DNA of 64,000 nt from QHXW01 sp963847515. GTDB taxonomy: Bacteria; Acidobacteriota; Terriglobia; Bryobacterales; Bryobacteraceae. Made by a program: the position numbers and the translations under genes. A model generated the notes under the pieces. That model was not told where the DNA came from. It saw only the letters and a list, made by a program, of their open reading frames with translations, and did not search any database. Where the stretch lies: NCBI GenBank assembly GCA_963847515.1, contig CAWKAA010000007.1, positions 868,001 through 932,000 on the forward strand. The letters run 5' to 3'. Below, in pieces: positions 38,557-47,705 of the stretch (the first letter of the stretch is position 1; each line of letters opens with the position of its first letter).

Positions 38557-39333
38557 ATGCCGAAGCGCTCTTTTCGCTGGCTGCTGGTTGCCGGTCTGGC
38601 AACAGGCACGTTATGGCCCTCGAACGACCCATTTGTAGGCAAATGGAAGCTGAACCCGTCCAAAAGCAAACTTACCGACCGAATGAAAGTTGAAGTCGCC
38701 GGGCCTAACAAGTACGCCCTCGACTTCGGCGGCGGTGTCGAGACCATCGTAGCCGACGGGACCGACCAGCCTGGCCTCTCCGGCACCACCGTGTCCATTA
38801 CCGTCGGGGGGCCCGACGCCTGGAAGATCGTCCGCAAGAAGGACGGCCGCACGCTCGTTACCGGGACCTGGATGCTCTCCAAAGACGGCCGGACGCTCAC
38901 CGATGCTTTTCGAGCCAACCAGCAGGATGGGTCCACCTTGAGTCTCGACTACGTCTACAAGCGCACCACGCCCGGCTCGGGCTTCGTGGCCACCTGGGAA
39001 AGCACGAGCGAAGAAGTGAACTCAGTCGTCGAGTTTCAGATCGAGTCCTACCAGGGTGACGGCCTCACATTCCTTACTCCTGCCGCGCATCAGACTTTGA
39101 ATCTGAGATTTGATGGGAAAGATTATCCCAACGTCGGCCCGGATGTGCCCGCGGGCTCTGCCTACTCGGCACGTCGCCTGAACGAGCGCACTCTGGAAAT
39201 CACCGACAAGATCAAGGACAAGGTCACGGACACCCAGCAGATGGAGCTTTCTCCCGATTTCAAAACTCTGACGCAGACAGTGCACCCCGCGGATCGAGGC
39301 ACGCCGAACATTCTGGTGTTCGAACGGGAATAG
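38557..39333 (+). CDS. Secreted hypothetical protein, beta-rich
   Basis: 258 residues from the ATG at 38557, preceded by AGGGAGG; the longer frame upstream lacks a ribosome-binding site. Short signal-like start MPKRSFRWLLVAGLATG, then DPFVGKWKLNPSKSKL, which is the usual opening of a lipocalin-like or DUF-type secreted family common in Acidobacteria. Repeated strand patterns (GTWMLSKDGRTLTDAF, MELSPDFKTLTQTVHP) suggest two similar beta-domains. The signal peptide lacks a clear cleavage motif. No enzymatic residues are apparent. It stands alone between the ABC permease and the broken TonB receptor. Confidence 0.75.
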   Translation: MPKRSFRWLLVAGLATGTLWPSNDPFVGKWKLNPSKSKLTDRMKVEVAGPNKYALDFGGGVETIVADGTDQPGLSGTTVSITVGGPDAWKIVRKKDGRTLVTGTWMLSKDGRTLTDAFRANQQDGSTLSLDYVYKRTTPGSGFVATWESTSEEVNSVVEFQIESYQGDGLTFLTPAAHQTLNLRFDGKDYPNVGPDVPAGSAYSARRLNERTLEITDKIKDKVTDTQQMELSPDFKTLTQTVHPADRGTPNILVFERE

Positions 39334-39723
39334 GCATGATGGTCCGCACGCGAGCCGGAAGTCCGGTTATTCGTTTGAACCCTAAGCCATTTGGCGGTGC
39401 CTTAAGAGCTCCTCGATCCCGTACCTCCGGGTTGAATGGTGTGGCGAGAGGCCTAAGCGGCCAACGGATAACTGCGCACGTGCTGCTCGAAGGCGGCTTT
39501 AGCCTCTTGCTGCGCAACGCTCGAAAACAGCGGCCAACCCAAGCTGAACCAGTTACGAAGGATTTGGCCTCTGGAACTTCGGGCGGCAGAGTACTAATAA
39601 TAGGATGCCGCCACGAACAGCGTATAAGCGAGATCCTACATTTGTACCGGAATTCGTGACATAAACCTACTTCTTAAAGGGGTTGCTTTGGGCGATGCCT
39701 GTCGCAGCGGTATCGGGGCAGCT
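39334..39723. other. 390-base intergenic stretch
   Basis: It is bounded by the stop of the secreted-protein gene and the 3' end of the broken TonB gene, which converge on it. One 107-codon plus-strand frame (39336-39659) is present but has no motif, signal peptide or ribosome-binding site. Nothing else is recognised. Confidence 0.5.
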
Positions 39724-42700
39724 TCAGAACTCCAATCGCGCCTGGAATGCAATCATCCGAGGCGAGCTGTCCCCGCCCAATCCGACGCCCAGCAGTCCCG
39801 TCGGCGGCGAAGTCGGGTAGCTGAGCGCTCCGAATCCGGTCTGCGTGGAAGGCTTGCCCGGAATTCCCGCGTACCCCAAAACCGGAAGACCGAAATTCGG
39901 GTGATTGAAGACGTTGAAGAATTGACCGTCGATGCGCAGCTTCACGCGTTCCGTCAACTGGAACCACTTGGTCAGATACAGGTCGCTCCAGAAGAAATCG
40001 GGACCGCGCAATGCGTTCCGGCCGAGATTGCCGAACTGGCAATTCTTCGGGCTGTCGCCGCCGGCACAGGCGCCGGTGCTCGGATCGACGACCGAAACAA
40101 ACGCGTCAGGGTTGAGCCACTGGATCGTTCCAGGTTGAGTGACGCCCGGGATTGGATTGTGTTCGTACAGTGGTACGCCGGGAATCACGCTGGCGTACTG
40201 CGGGCCGCTGCCCTGAACGATGCCGTTTCCGTTGGCGGAATACGGCGCGCTCAAGACCGAAAATGGCAGGCCGCTATGCCAAAACACGGTGCCAGAGACC
40301 TGCCATCCGTTCAGCGCTCGGGCCAGCATGTGATTCCGGAATTTGATCGGCAACTGATAAACGTACTGGGCGGTGAAGTTGTGCCGCACGTCGTAGTCGC
40401 AGGGACCGTATTGGCGGCCAAGCTCACCCGGCAGCGGCGAAAGAATGGCTCCGGCGGCGAATGGCAGGAATCCGCCGTTCGAGACCGTGTCCATGCAGTG
40501 GCTCCAGGTGTAGTTGGCCTGGACCTGAATGCCGTGCCCCAGCCGCTTGTCGGCCGTTAACTGGAGACCGTTGTAGTGGCTGTTCGCGCCGGTGCTCAAT
40601 TGCGTCACTGGCCCGAAGCGCGGATCTTTCGGCTGCCCGTATGGGAACGGCGCGAAGCAGCCGTCGCAGACGGTCTGATAGCCGTTCACTTGCGTCTCAT
40701 AGGGCTGGTTGACCGCGCGCGTGCCTACATACTGAGCTCGCAGGTTGAGGGCGTTGCCGACTTGGTGTTCGACGGCAAAGCTCCACTGCATGAAGTAAGG
40801 CGCATGGAGCTTGCCATCCGGAACCGCAGTGATCGAAATCGGCGGAAGGCAGGAGTTCGGATTCGCCAGCGGCGAGGCGCAGGAAAGCTGGCCTTGCGCG
40901 AAGCCCGGAGTTGAATAGCTGATTCGCCGCCGCAGTCGCATCGATAGCGCTGTTCGGAACTCCTGGCGCAATCGCCACTCCCCCACCGTGCCCAGCAGTC
41001 CGCCCTGAAAGGTCTTCGAGTAGGGAGGATTCGTTCCCACGAGATCGACGACGCTGCCCGGCAGGATGTCGCTGAACAGGCCGAACCCGGTGCGCAGCAC
41101 CGTGCTGCGGCGCGATCTGCCACGCTATGGCGGTTCTCGGCTGCAGGATCGCGGCAGGCGTGGCGGCGAAAATCGTCGCTCTGCTGCGTCCGAATCACCT
41201 GGCTCAGCGGCTGATTCACGTCGTGGGAAATGGAATCGAACGACCCGGCGAGGCGCGCCACGGCGTTATGCGGATTCAGGGGATTTGAGTTGTACGTATC
41301 GCGGACGCCGAAGGTCCAGGTCAACGTGCGCGTCAGCTTCCATGTGTCCTGCGCATAAAAGTCCAGATTGAGGAAGTTGTACGGCTGCGAATTGGCCAGC
41401 GGGAAGGTTTTCGAAGCCGTCGATGCAACACCGTAGATGAATTGCGGCAGGGTCGTGTAGGTGACCAGCGGAACCACGCCCTCGCCGAAATCATAATCGT
41501 TCAGGCGGAAGATCCGGCTGTTGGTTCCGAACCGGAGTTCGTGCGAGCCGACCGTCCAGGCGAGATTGTCGTTGATGAAGAAGCGCGTGGCGCGCCGGCC
41601 CTGCACCCACGTATTGTCGAGCCCTCCGAGCGTGGTGAACGGCGCATTGGCGCCGCTGCCCTGGAGGACGATTGGAAACGCCGCCAGCGTCTTCTGAAGG
41701 TCGGCTGGCCCGAACAGGCTCTCGATACCACGAGAACGCCGGATTGAAGTAGTTCACCAGATGCCCGGAGAACACATGCGTGTAGCCCGATGCGAATGAG
41801 TAAAGCGGCTGCGGAGAGATGGCGTTGAATAGCGGATTGATCGGATCGGTATAGGCGGCCTGAAGTCCGGTGTCGGACTGAAACCGGAACCAGGCCATGT
41901 TCTTGGCGATCGATGTTGTAGTCGATGCGAGCCGTTTGCACCTGCTCGCGATCGTCGCTCGAATGCGAAATGCTCTGGCGGTTCGCGCAACCGTTTCCAT
42001 TGGGCGGATTGCCGCCCGCAGCGGTCCCATCGCTGTTGAATGGACAGCCGAGCACCGCGCAGCGGCGTCCCCGCGGTATTGCCGTACAGGGAGAAGAGCT
42101 TCTTGTAGAACGGCACGAGTTGGGGCGCTGGCTGATAAGTCGATCCGGTTACGGAGTCCACCCCGCCGCGCGGCAATTGCTGCAGGACATAATCCTGAAA
42201 TGCCGGCGTCGGCACTGTCGTGGCAGTGACGATCGGCAGCGCAATCCGAACCCATTCGGAATCGAAGAAGAAGAACAGCTTGTCGTGGAGGATCGGGCCT
42301 CCCAGACTGCCCCCGAAGTGATTCACCGTGGAGCGCGGCTTGTGGTTTCCGGCCGTGGCGTTCGTAAAGAAATCGGCGGCATTGAACTTCGAGCCGTTCC
42401 ACAGCTCATACAGGTTTCCGTGAAACCGATTCGTCGCCGGACTTCGTGACGTAGTTGACCTGAGAGGCGCCGTACCGGCCCTGATCGACCGCGTAGGAGA
42501 CCGTGTTGACCGTCACCTCCGCGATCGAATTCAATCCCAGCACCAGATTGGTCGAAAGGCCGCTGTTCAGATTGGTCAGCGGATCGTTGGTTTCCAGTCC
42601 ATCGACGATATAGCCGTTGGAGAGAGACGGCAAGCCATTGAACTGGACGTTGCCATAGCCGTTCGTGCCGCCGACGAAGTCGTTGCCGCTGCCGGCGGTG

Positions 42701-43224
42701 TTGATGAGAGCGCCGGCGGCAAACTGCAGCGGGTAAGTCATGTCGCCACCCGGATTCGGAAGGTTTTCGATGGATCGGGCGGTCAGGGTCGTCGAGGTAT
42801 TGGGATTCTCCGGGTTGATCAGCGGCGCTTGCTCCTGCACCAGGATGCTTTCGCTGGCGGATGCGATGTTGAGCTTGAAATCGACCGTTTGCTTCTGCCC
42901 AAGGCCAGCGGACACGGCGTTGTTCTGCTGTGCTTCAAAGCGGTCTGCTTCCGCTTTCACCGAGTACATGCCGGGCTTGAGTTGCGGAAAGCTAAACCGC
43001 CCGGAGTCGTCCGTTTTCACGGATCGTTTCAGGCCATTCTCTATGTTGGTGACGGTCACGGTCGCGCCGGGGATCGCCGCGCCGGTCGGATCGGTGACCG
43101 AGCCGACGATCGCGCTCGTCGTCTCGCCCTGAGCCAACGCCGGAACCCGCATCGCCAAAGTGGAGGCCAGGAATGCCAGGGGCGGCATCAAGAAGAGCAG
43201 ATTGCTCACCCAGAATTTAGGCAT
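39724..43224 (-). pseudogene. Oar-like TonB-dependent receptor, disrupted by about six frameshifts
   Basis: The 5' part (43224-42406) encodes a signal peptide, a carboxypeptidase-like domain (AIVGSVTDPTGAAIPGATVTVTN) and a plug domain (IENLPNPGGDMTYPLQF, YIVDGLETND). The 3' part (41100-39724) encodes the barrel end, finishing in FQARLEF. Between them the protein is readable only by changing frame near 42430, 42060, 41915, 41730, 41170 and 41110; the joined reading contains FHGNLYELWNGSKFNAADFF, GSLGGPILHDKLFFF and FINDNLAWTVGSHELRFG, all typical of this family. Amino-acid conservation across the breaks is good, so decay is recent or the breaks are sequence errors. Intact, it would be an outer-membrane uptake receptor. 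It is divergent from a DtxR/MntR-type gene and a palindrome covers its start. Confidence 0.85.
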
Positions 43225-43233
43225 GCCTAAATT
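43214..43233. promoter_or_regulatory. DtxR/MntR-type operator, perfect 20-bp palindrome
   Basis: AATTTAGGCATGCCTAAATT is its own reverse complement over all 20 bases. The half-site TTTAGGC / GCCTAAA is of the kind bound by DtxR/MntR-family repressors. It covers the ATG of the TonB receptor gene (43222-43224). A DtxR-family gene starts about 100 bases away on the other strand. Binding would block expression of the receptor when the metal is plentiful; that role is inferred. Confidence 0.75.
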
Positions 43234-43324
43234 ATAGCGTCACGGCCTCCTTCACGTCAAGTGCTGAGGATTCAAACCATCGATTTGGCCGATTGCGGCC
43301 GCGCGATGATGAGGGTAATCTAGG

Positions 43325-43342
43325 ATTTAGTGCCACCTAGAG
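43325..43342. promoter_or_regulatory. Possible second, weaker operator at regulator start
   Basis: ATTTAGTGCCACCTAGAG keeps the outer half-sites of the 43214 palindrome (ATTTAG then CTA at the same spacing; 11 of 18 positions) and overlaps the GTG proposed as start of the DtxR-type gene. An outer CTAGG/CCTAG pair at 43320-43340 adds symmetry. This would fit autoregulation. Confidence 0.35.
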
Positions 43343-44061
43343 CACAGGACCCTACACCACGGAATCGGTAGACGACTATTTGAAAGCGATACTGGAGCTG
43401 GGCGGCTCTGAACAGGAACGGGTGACCAGCAACGCCCTCGCTCAGCATCTCGGTGTCCGTGCCGCTTCCGTAACTGGAATGCTGCAAAAGCTCGCGGCAC
43501 AAAAGCCGCCTTTTGTGAAATACGAAAAGCACCACGGCGTGCGTTTGACTGCGGCCGGGAAGATGCGCGCTCTGGAGGTTCTTCGCCATCACCGTTTGCT
43601 GGAGCGTTTCCTCCACGATTTCCTCGACTACTCGTGGGACGAGGTTCACGATGAGGCGGAACGGCTGGAGCATTTCATCTCGGAGCGGCTGGAAGATCGC
43701 ATCGCGGCGAAATTGGGGGACCCGCAAACCGATCCACACGGGCACCTGATCCCCGAGCGAAGCGGCGCGCTTCCGGCGCGCGAAGAGGTGCTGCTATCAA
43801 GATGGGCCTGTGGCGTACCAGCCGTAATCAGCAGCGTGTCGGACCGCGACGCCGCGGCTTTGCGCGAGATGACGCGACTCGGATTGAAGCCCGGCGTGGC
43901 GATCACGAGTGGAAACGGGAACGCGCAACGCCTCTCTGCGGGTCCGAATTGGCGATCGTACGGATTCCGTGCGCCTGAGCCAGATCCTTGCCTCCGGAAT
44001 CTCGGTAATTGCTGGACCGAACGATCGCACTCGTTCCCAGGGCAATACATTGGCCGAATAG
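43330..44061 (+). CDS. DtxR/MntR-family metal-dependent regulator (two apparent frameshifts)
   Basis: The core reads TESVDDYLKAILELGG, SNALAQHLGVRAASVTGMLQKLAAQ (winged helix), GVRLTAAGKMRALEVLRHHRLLERFLHDFLDYSWDEVHDEAERLEHFIS (dimerisation and metal-site helices) and DPHGHLIPER, all typical of the family. The FeoA/SH3-like C-terminal domain is only readable after a frame change near 43911-43918 (SLRVRIGDRTDSVRLSQILASGISV), ending at 44061. At the 5' end TESVDDY has no start codon in frame; GTG 43330 (VPPRAQDPTP) joins it if one base is restored near 43359. It would be a Mn or Fe sensor controlling the divergent TonB receptor. With two indels it may be inactive, or the sequence may be wrong. 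Confidence 0.75.
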
Positions 44062-44239
44062 TCCTGTCGTCCACCCCCGGTGACTGCGATGAGCAGAGAC
44101 CGGAACGGATCCATCCACTACTTCACTCCCGTTCACCGTCCTCTCGATCCCGCTCGCCGCCAACACCAGCCCGCACAGAGATTTCGCTTGTGTAGAGATT
44201 CAGTCCCGGCTAAGGTTGAGGTTGCCCGGAAAAGTGATT

Positions 44240-44256
44240 ATACTGGGGGGGAGTAT
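44240..44256. promoter_or_regulatory. RcnR/CsoR-type operator (TACT-G7-AGTA)
   Basis: ATACTGGGGGGGAGTAT has inverted TACT/AGTA half-sites around seven G residues, the hallmark of RcnR/FrmR operators (known E. coli RcnR sites are TACT-G6-N-AGTA). It is 15 bases upstream of the start codon of the RcnR-type gene, over the expected promoter/leader, so autorepression is likely. Confidence 0.85.
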
Positions 44257-44270
44257 TATCGGAGGCCCTT

Positions 44271-44549
44271 GTGGCGCACACAAAACGCGATAAGGCGAAG
44301 TTGATTACACGCATTCGCAGAATTAAAGGACAGGTGGAATCGATTGAGCGTTCGCTCTCCGAGGAAGCCGATTGTCACCAAGTGCTGCAACAGGTCGCGG
44401 CTTGCAGGGGAGCTCTCAACGGTTTTATGGCTGAGCTGTTCGAGGGCCATATCCGGTGTCACGTTCTTGACGAAAATGAAAGGCCCAAACCACGGCAAAA
44501 GCGAGCAGCCGAAGAACTGATCGACATTGTCCACAGCTATATGAAGTGA
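44271..44549 (+). CDS. RcnR/FrmR-family metal-sensing repressor
   Basis: A 92-residue all-helical DUF156 protein. All four nickel/cobalt ligands of E. coli RcnR are present at the same numbers: His3, Cys35, His60 and His64; an extra Cys at 45 and another at 63 are also seen. The family core KLITRIRRIKGQVESIERSL and GALNGFMAELFEGHI is clear. GTG 44271 follows GGAGG by five bases. Its stop overlaps the GTG of the P-type ATPase (GTGA). The G-tract operator upstream and the exporter downstream support a metal-responsive efflux operon. A formaldehyde sensor (FrmR) is less likely because no dehydrogenase is adjacent. Confidence 0.9.
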   Translation: MAHTKRDKAKLITRIRRIKGQVESIERSLSEEADCHQVLQQVAACRGALNGFMAELFEGHIRCHVLDENERPKPRQKRAAEELIDIVHSYMK

Positions 44550-46537
44550 GTAAAGCTTTTAAAGGAAAGCGAGTCATGCCATCCATTCGACACACAGGTG
44601 ACCCTGAGATCGATTCCCTAAACACGGACATCGCGACAGAGATTGCAGTTCGACACGTACACGACGAACCTGGTGAGCATCATGACCACGATCATGATGA
44701 ACATGCACACGGAGTGGATTGGCTAGACCTGGTTCGGATTATTTTCGTCGCGCTGGCTGCGGCTGCGGTTTGGTTCCACGTTTGGGAGCCGATGGCGCAC
44801 TTCAGCATTATCGGCATTGCCGCCACACTGATCGGCGGCTACCCCATTTTCAAAGAGGCTGTGGAGAACATATTCCAAGGCCGGATGACGATGGAGCTCT
44901 CGATGACCATCGCACTGGTTGCCGCCCTGGTGGTTGGCGAGTTCTTTACGGCTCTGGTGATCACCCTTTTTGTTCTGGCTGCGGAAGTGTTGGAGGGTCT
45001 CACGGTTGGGCAGGGCCGCCGCGCGATTGAGGAACTGGTCAACCTGATGCCTCGCAGCGGATCCGTTCGCCGCGATGGCAGGGTCAGCGAGCTTCCGATC
45101 ACTGAGATTCGAGTCGGCGATCATCTGCTGATCAATCCGGGAAGCCGGATCCCTGCAGATGGAACGGTGCTCGACGGACAGTCGTTTGTCGACCAAGCAT
45201 CTATTACCGGCGAATCCATGCCGGTTGAAAAAACTCCCGGGGCGCTGGTCTACGCCGGCACGATCAACCAGTCGGGCGCGTTGGAGATCCGCGCCGACCG
45301 CCTAGGGCACGACACGACTTTCGGGAAAATTATCGAGGCAGTTGAGCGGGCGGAACGTTCGCGCGCGCCGATCCAAAGAACAGCAGACCGGCTCGCCGGC
45401 TATCTGGTGTACTTCGCTTTGGGCGCCGCCGCTCTCACTCTGCTGATCACGCATAACGCGCGATCGACCATCTCGGTTATCATCGTGGCAGGAGCTTGTG
45501 GGATTGCTGCCGGCACACCACTCGCAGTTCTCGGCGCCATCGGGCGCGCTGCCCGTGAAGGTTCCATCATCAAGGGCGGTCTATTTCTCGAACTGCTATC
45601 GCAGGTGGACACGGTCATCTTCGACAAGACAGGAACCTTGACCTTCGGACAGCCTGAGGTGATTGAGGTGATACCTGCCGACGGCATTGGCAAGCAGGCT
45701 GTCCTGGAGACGGCAGCACTCGCTGAGCGGCGCTCCGAGCACCCGCTCGCGAACGCAATTGTGCGCAAGGCAGTGGAGCAATCTATTTCGCTAAAGGATG
45801 CCGGTGAATTCCGTTACACACCGGGCAAAGGAATCACTTCCATAGTCGATGGCGATTCGATTGCCGTGGGCAATGGCTTGCTGATGCACGAGTTGGGCAT
45901 TCAGATTCCAGACCGGAATCATGACGAGGGCGCAACCGAAGTGCTGGTGGCACGCCGCGGCTCGTTTTTAGGAACGATCCTGATAGCAGACAATCTGCGG
46001 ACCGAAGCCGTAACTGCCGTGCAGGATTTGAAGCAAATGGGTCTCAAGATCTTGCTTCTCACAGGCGATTCCAAAGCCGTCGCTGAGAGTGTGGCGAAAG
46101 CTTTGGGAGTGAGCGGCGTTTATCCGGAGCTTCTGCCCGAGCAGAAATTGCAGAAGGTCACGGAGCTGATCGATGCCGGCCGAAAGGTAGCCATGCTGGG
46201 GGACGGCATCAATGACGCCCCCGCGCTCACCAAGGCGACCGTCGGTGTAGCCATGGGCTCGGGGACGGATGTCGCGCGGGAGAGCGCCGATATCGTGCTG
46301 ATCGGCAGTGATCTCAGCAACTTTGTAGAAACGGTGCGCATTGCCCGCCGGTGCATGAAGATCATCATACAGAACTTCTACGGAACGATTGTTGTTGACA
46401 GCTTCGGCGTGTTGCTTGCAGGGTTCGGTATGCTCAATCCTCTACTCGCGGCGTTCATCCATGTTTCGTCCGAGTTGACTTTCATCCTGAACTCGACGCG
46501 GATGCTGCCAAGGAGCGCGCAGAAGGCCAGAATTTAG
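44546..46537 (+). CDS. P1B-type heavy-metal ATPase with His-rich N-terminus and no CPx motif
   Basis: 663 residues. The cytosolic N-terminus has a His/Asp cluster (EHHDHDHDEHAHG, about residues 48-60) instead of a ferredoxin-like metal domain. The A-domain motif is ITGES, the phosphorylation site is DKTGTLTFG, the HP dipeptide (SEHPLANAIV) marks P1B pumps, and the hinge is GDGINDAPAL. In the transport-site helix, where most P1B pumps have CPC, SPC or CPH, this protein reads GACGIAAGTPLA: one Cys is kept and the proline is absent. It is coupled to an RcnR-type repressor by a 4-base overlap. Likely substrate is Ni, Co or another divalent cation. The GTG start gives MSKAFKGKRVM; a Met at residue 11 is an alternative. 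Confidence 0.9.
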   Translation: MSKAFKGKRVMPSIRHTGDPEIDSLNTDIATEIAVRHVHDEPGEHHDHDHDEHAHGVDWLDLVRIIFVALAAAAVWFHVWEPMAHFSIIGIAATLIGGYPIFKEAVENIFQGRMTMELSMTIALVAALVVGEFFTALVITLFVLAAEVLEGLTVGQGRRAIEELVNLMPRSGSVRRDGRVSELPITEIRVGDHLLINPGSRIPADGTVLDGQSFVDQASITGESMPVEKTPGALVYAGTINQSGALEIRADRLGHDTTFGKIIEAVERAERSRAPIQRTADRLAGYLVYFALGAAALTLLITHNARSTISVIIVAGACGIAAGTPLAVLGAIGRAAREGSIIKGGLFLELLSQVDTVIFDKTGTLTFGQPEVIEVIPADGIGKQAVLETAALAERRSEHPLANAIVRKAVEQSISLKDAGEFRYTPGKGITSIVDGDSIAVGNGLLMHELGIQIPDRNHDEGATEVLVARRGSFLGTILIADNLRTEAVTAVQDLKQMGLKILLLTGDSKAVAESVAKALGVSGVYPELLPEQKLQKVTELIDAGRKVAMLGDGINDAPALTKATVGVAMGSGTDVARESADIVLIGSDLSNFVETVRIARRCMKIIIQNFYGTIVVDSFGVLLAGFGMLNPLLAAFIHVSSELTFILNSTRMLPRSAQKARI

Positions 46538-46714
46538 GTAACGGTCCGCTTTTTTCTCGGTTCAAAGACTCTCAGCCGCAGCTCATTCTCTGAGAAACGC
46601 GCTATCTTACGAGCCAGGACTGCGATGGTGCTGTGCGTCCCTAGAGGAGAGGAACCAAGTTCGTCGGGGTTCGAAATAGCTTGGGAACTGTGATGAACAG
46701 CCATTTCCCCCAAG

Positions 46715-47641
46715 CTAAATGCACTTGCATCCCTTTTGCGACCAGACCTGCTGCACAGGATAGCCATCTATTATCTCAGTTTGGAGATTGCAGAGGTCAC
46801 CGATCTCCGTTTCACCGCCGTTTGCCGGATCCCAATAGCCAGTCGAGACATCCGGATCCGTCGCCGCTTCGTAGACTTCGTGGGTGATGACGTTGAGCGT
46901 CGTTCTTGTGTCTGTGCTGTACTCAACCACGGCATACCAAACGTTCTGTCCGTTGTAAGTGTACGTTTGATGATGGCCAATAAAACCGTTGGATGTGTCG
47001 TATGCTGACGTTATACCGTTAGGCAGCATTACGACGTAAATGGTGTTCTGGTCCGGCGTAATATTCGACACGTTAAAACGGTACGTTAGCGCGTCGCGAA
47101 TGGCCTGTTCGCTGACGCTCACCGAGGGCCCACCGAATCGGGTGAGATCGAGTGTCCCCGCAACCGAACCGCCCGTGACGCCATACTCGCTCAAGCGATT
47201 CCAGAATGCCGCATCGTTTCCAACTGTGTGGAGAGCATCCCTGTAATAGTGCCTCTCAGTCAGGTGACGATCCCAAAAGTACGTGCTCCACCAAAGGAGC
47301 ACCACCTTGGGCGTCGTGATAAGAGCCCCAGACGACGACTGTCGAGTGACGTTGACTGGACAGGGTGCGCCTCCACCGGCACCGCCTTCGGTCGCAATGC
47401 GGCGGCGCGCTCTGTCCACCGAGATTGGTCCAGCCGGAACGCCTCCGAGGTTTCGGGCACTCGGACGCAGACCAATCGCGTTGGTCCGCAGAGCCTTGAT
47501 AGGCATGTCGAAGCCCACGTACGCGGCCCGATCAGCGGGACCTCGGCAATCGCTCTTCGACCACATGCCCTTCCGTTCTTTGCGCGGCCGACGGGATTTG
47601 GTGACGGTATTTCGCTTTGCTTTACTTCCTTTTTTCGCCAT
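46715..47641 (-). CDS. Hypothetical HExxEAxTDP protein, Exordium-like
   Basis: About 308 residues. The Lys/Arg-rich N-terminus (MAKKGSKAKRN) has no signal peptide. Residues 110-300 contain PKVVLLWWSTYFW, a helical stretch with FWNRLSEYGVTGGSVAG, YVVMLPNG, and near the end ITHEVYEAATDPDV followed by GGETEIGDLCN. The HExxE-x3-TDP and GExxDLC pair is characteristic of plant Exordium (phosphate-induced protein 1)-like sequences found in some bacteria and looks like a metal site. Enzymatic activity is unproven. I chose ATG 47641 because TTAGGTG lies at a good distance; an in-frame GTG at 47650 is possible. It is a lone gene. Confidence 0.65.
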   Translation of the reverse strand: MAKKGSKAKRNTVTKSRRPRKERKGMWSKSDCRGPADRAAYVGFDMPIKALRTNAIGLRPSARNLGGVPAGPISVDRARRRIATEGGAGGGAPCPVNVTRQSSSGALITTPKVVLLWWSTYFWDRHLTERHYYRDALHTVGNDAAFWNRLSEYGVTGGSVAGTLDLTRFGGPSVSVSEQAIRDALTYRFNVSNITPDQNTIYVVMLPNGITSAYDTSNGFIGHHQTYTYNGQNVWYAVVEYSTDTRTTLNVITHEVYEAATDPDVSTGYWDPANGGETEIGDLCNLQTEIIDGYPVQQVWSQKGCKCI

Positions 47642-47705
47642 AGGGTACACCTAATTTAGCTTAGAACGTTCATCCAAAGCTGCAAACAACAGCTCCCTGA
47701 CCTCT

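Noticed and set aside
38207..38632. Minus-strand frame sought as a PadR regulator upstream of the ADOP permease
   Set aside because: No winged-helix pattern and it overlaps the start of the secreted-protein gene.
39336..39659. 107-codon plus-strand frame
   Set aside because: No homology features and no ribosome-binding site; kept as intergenic.
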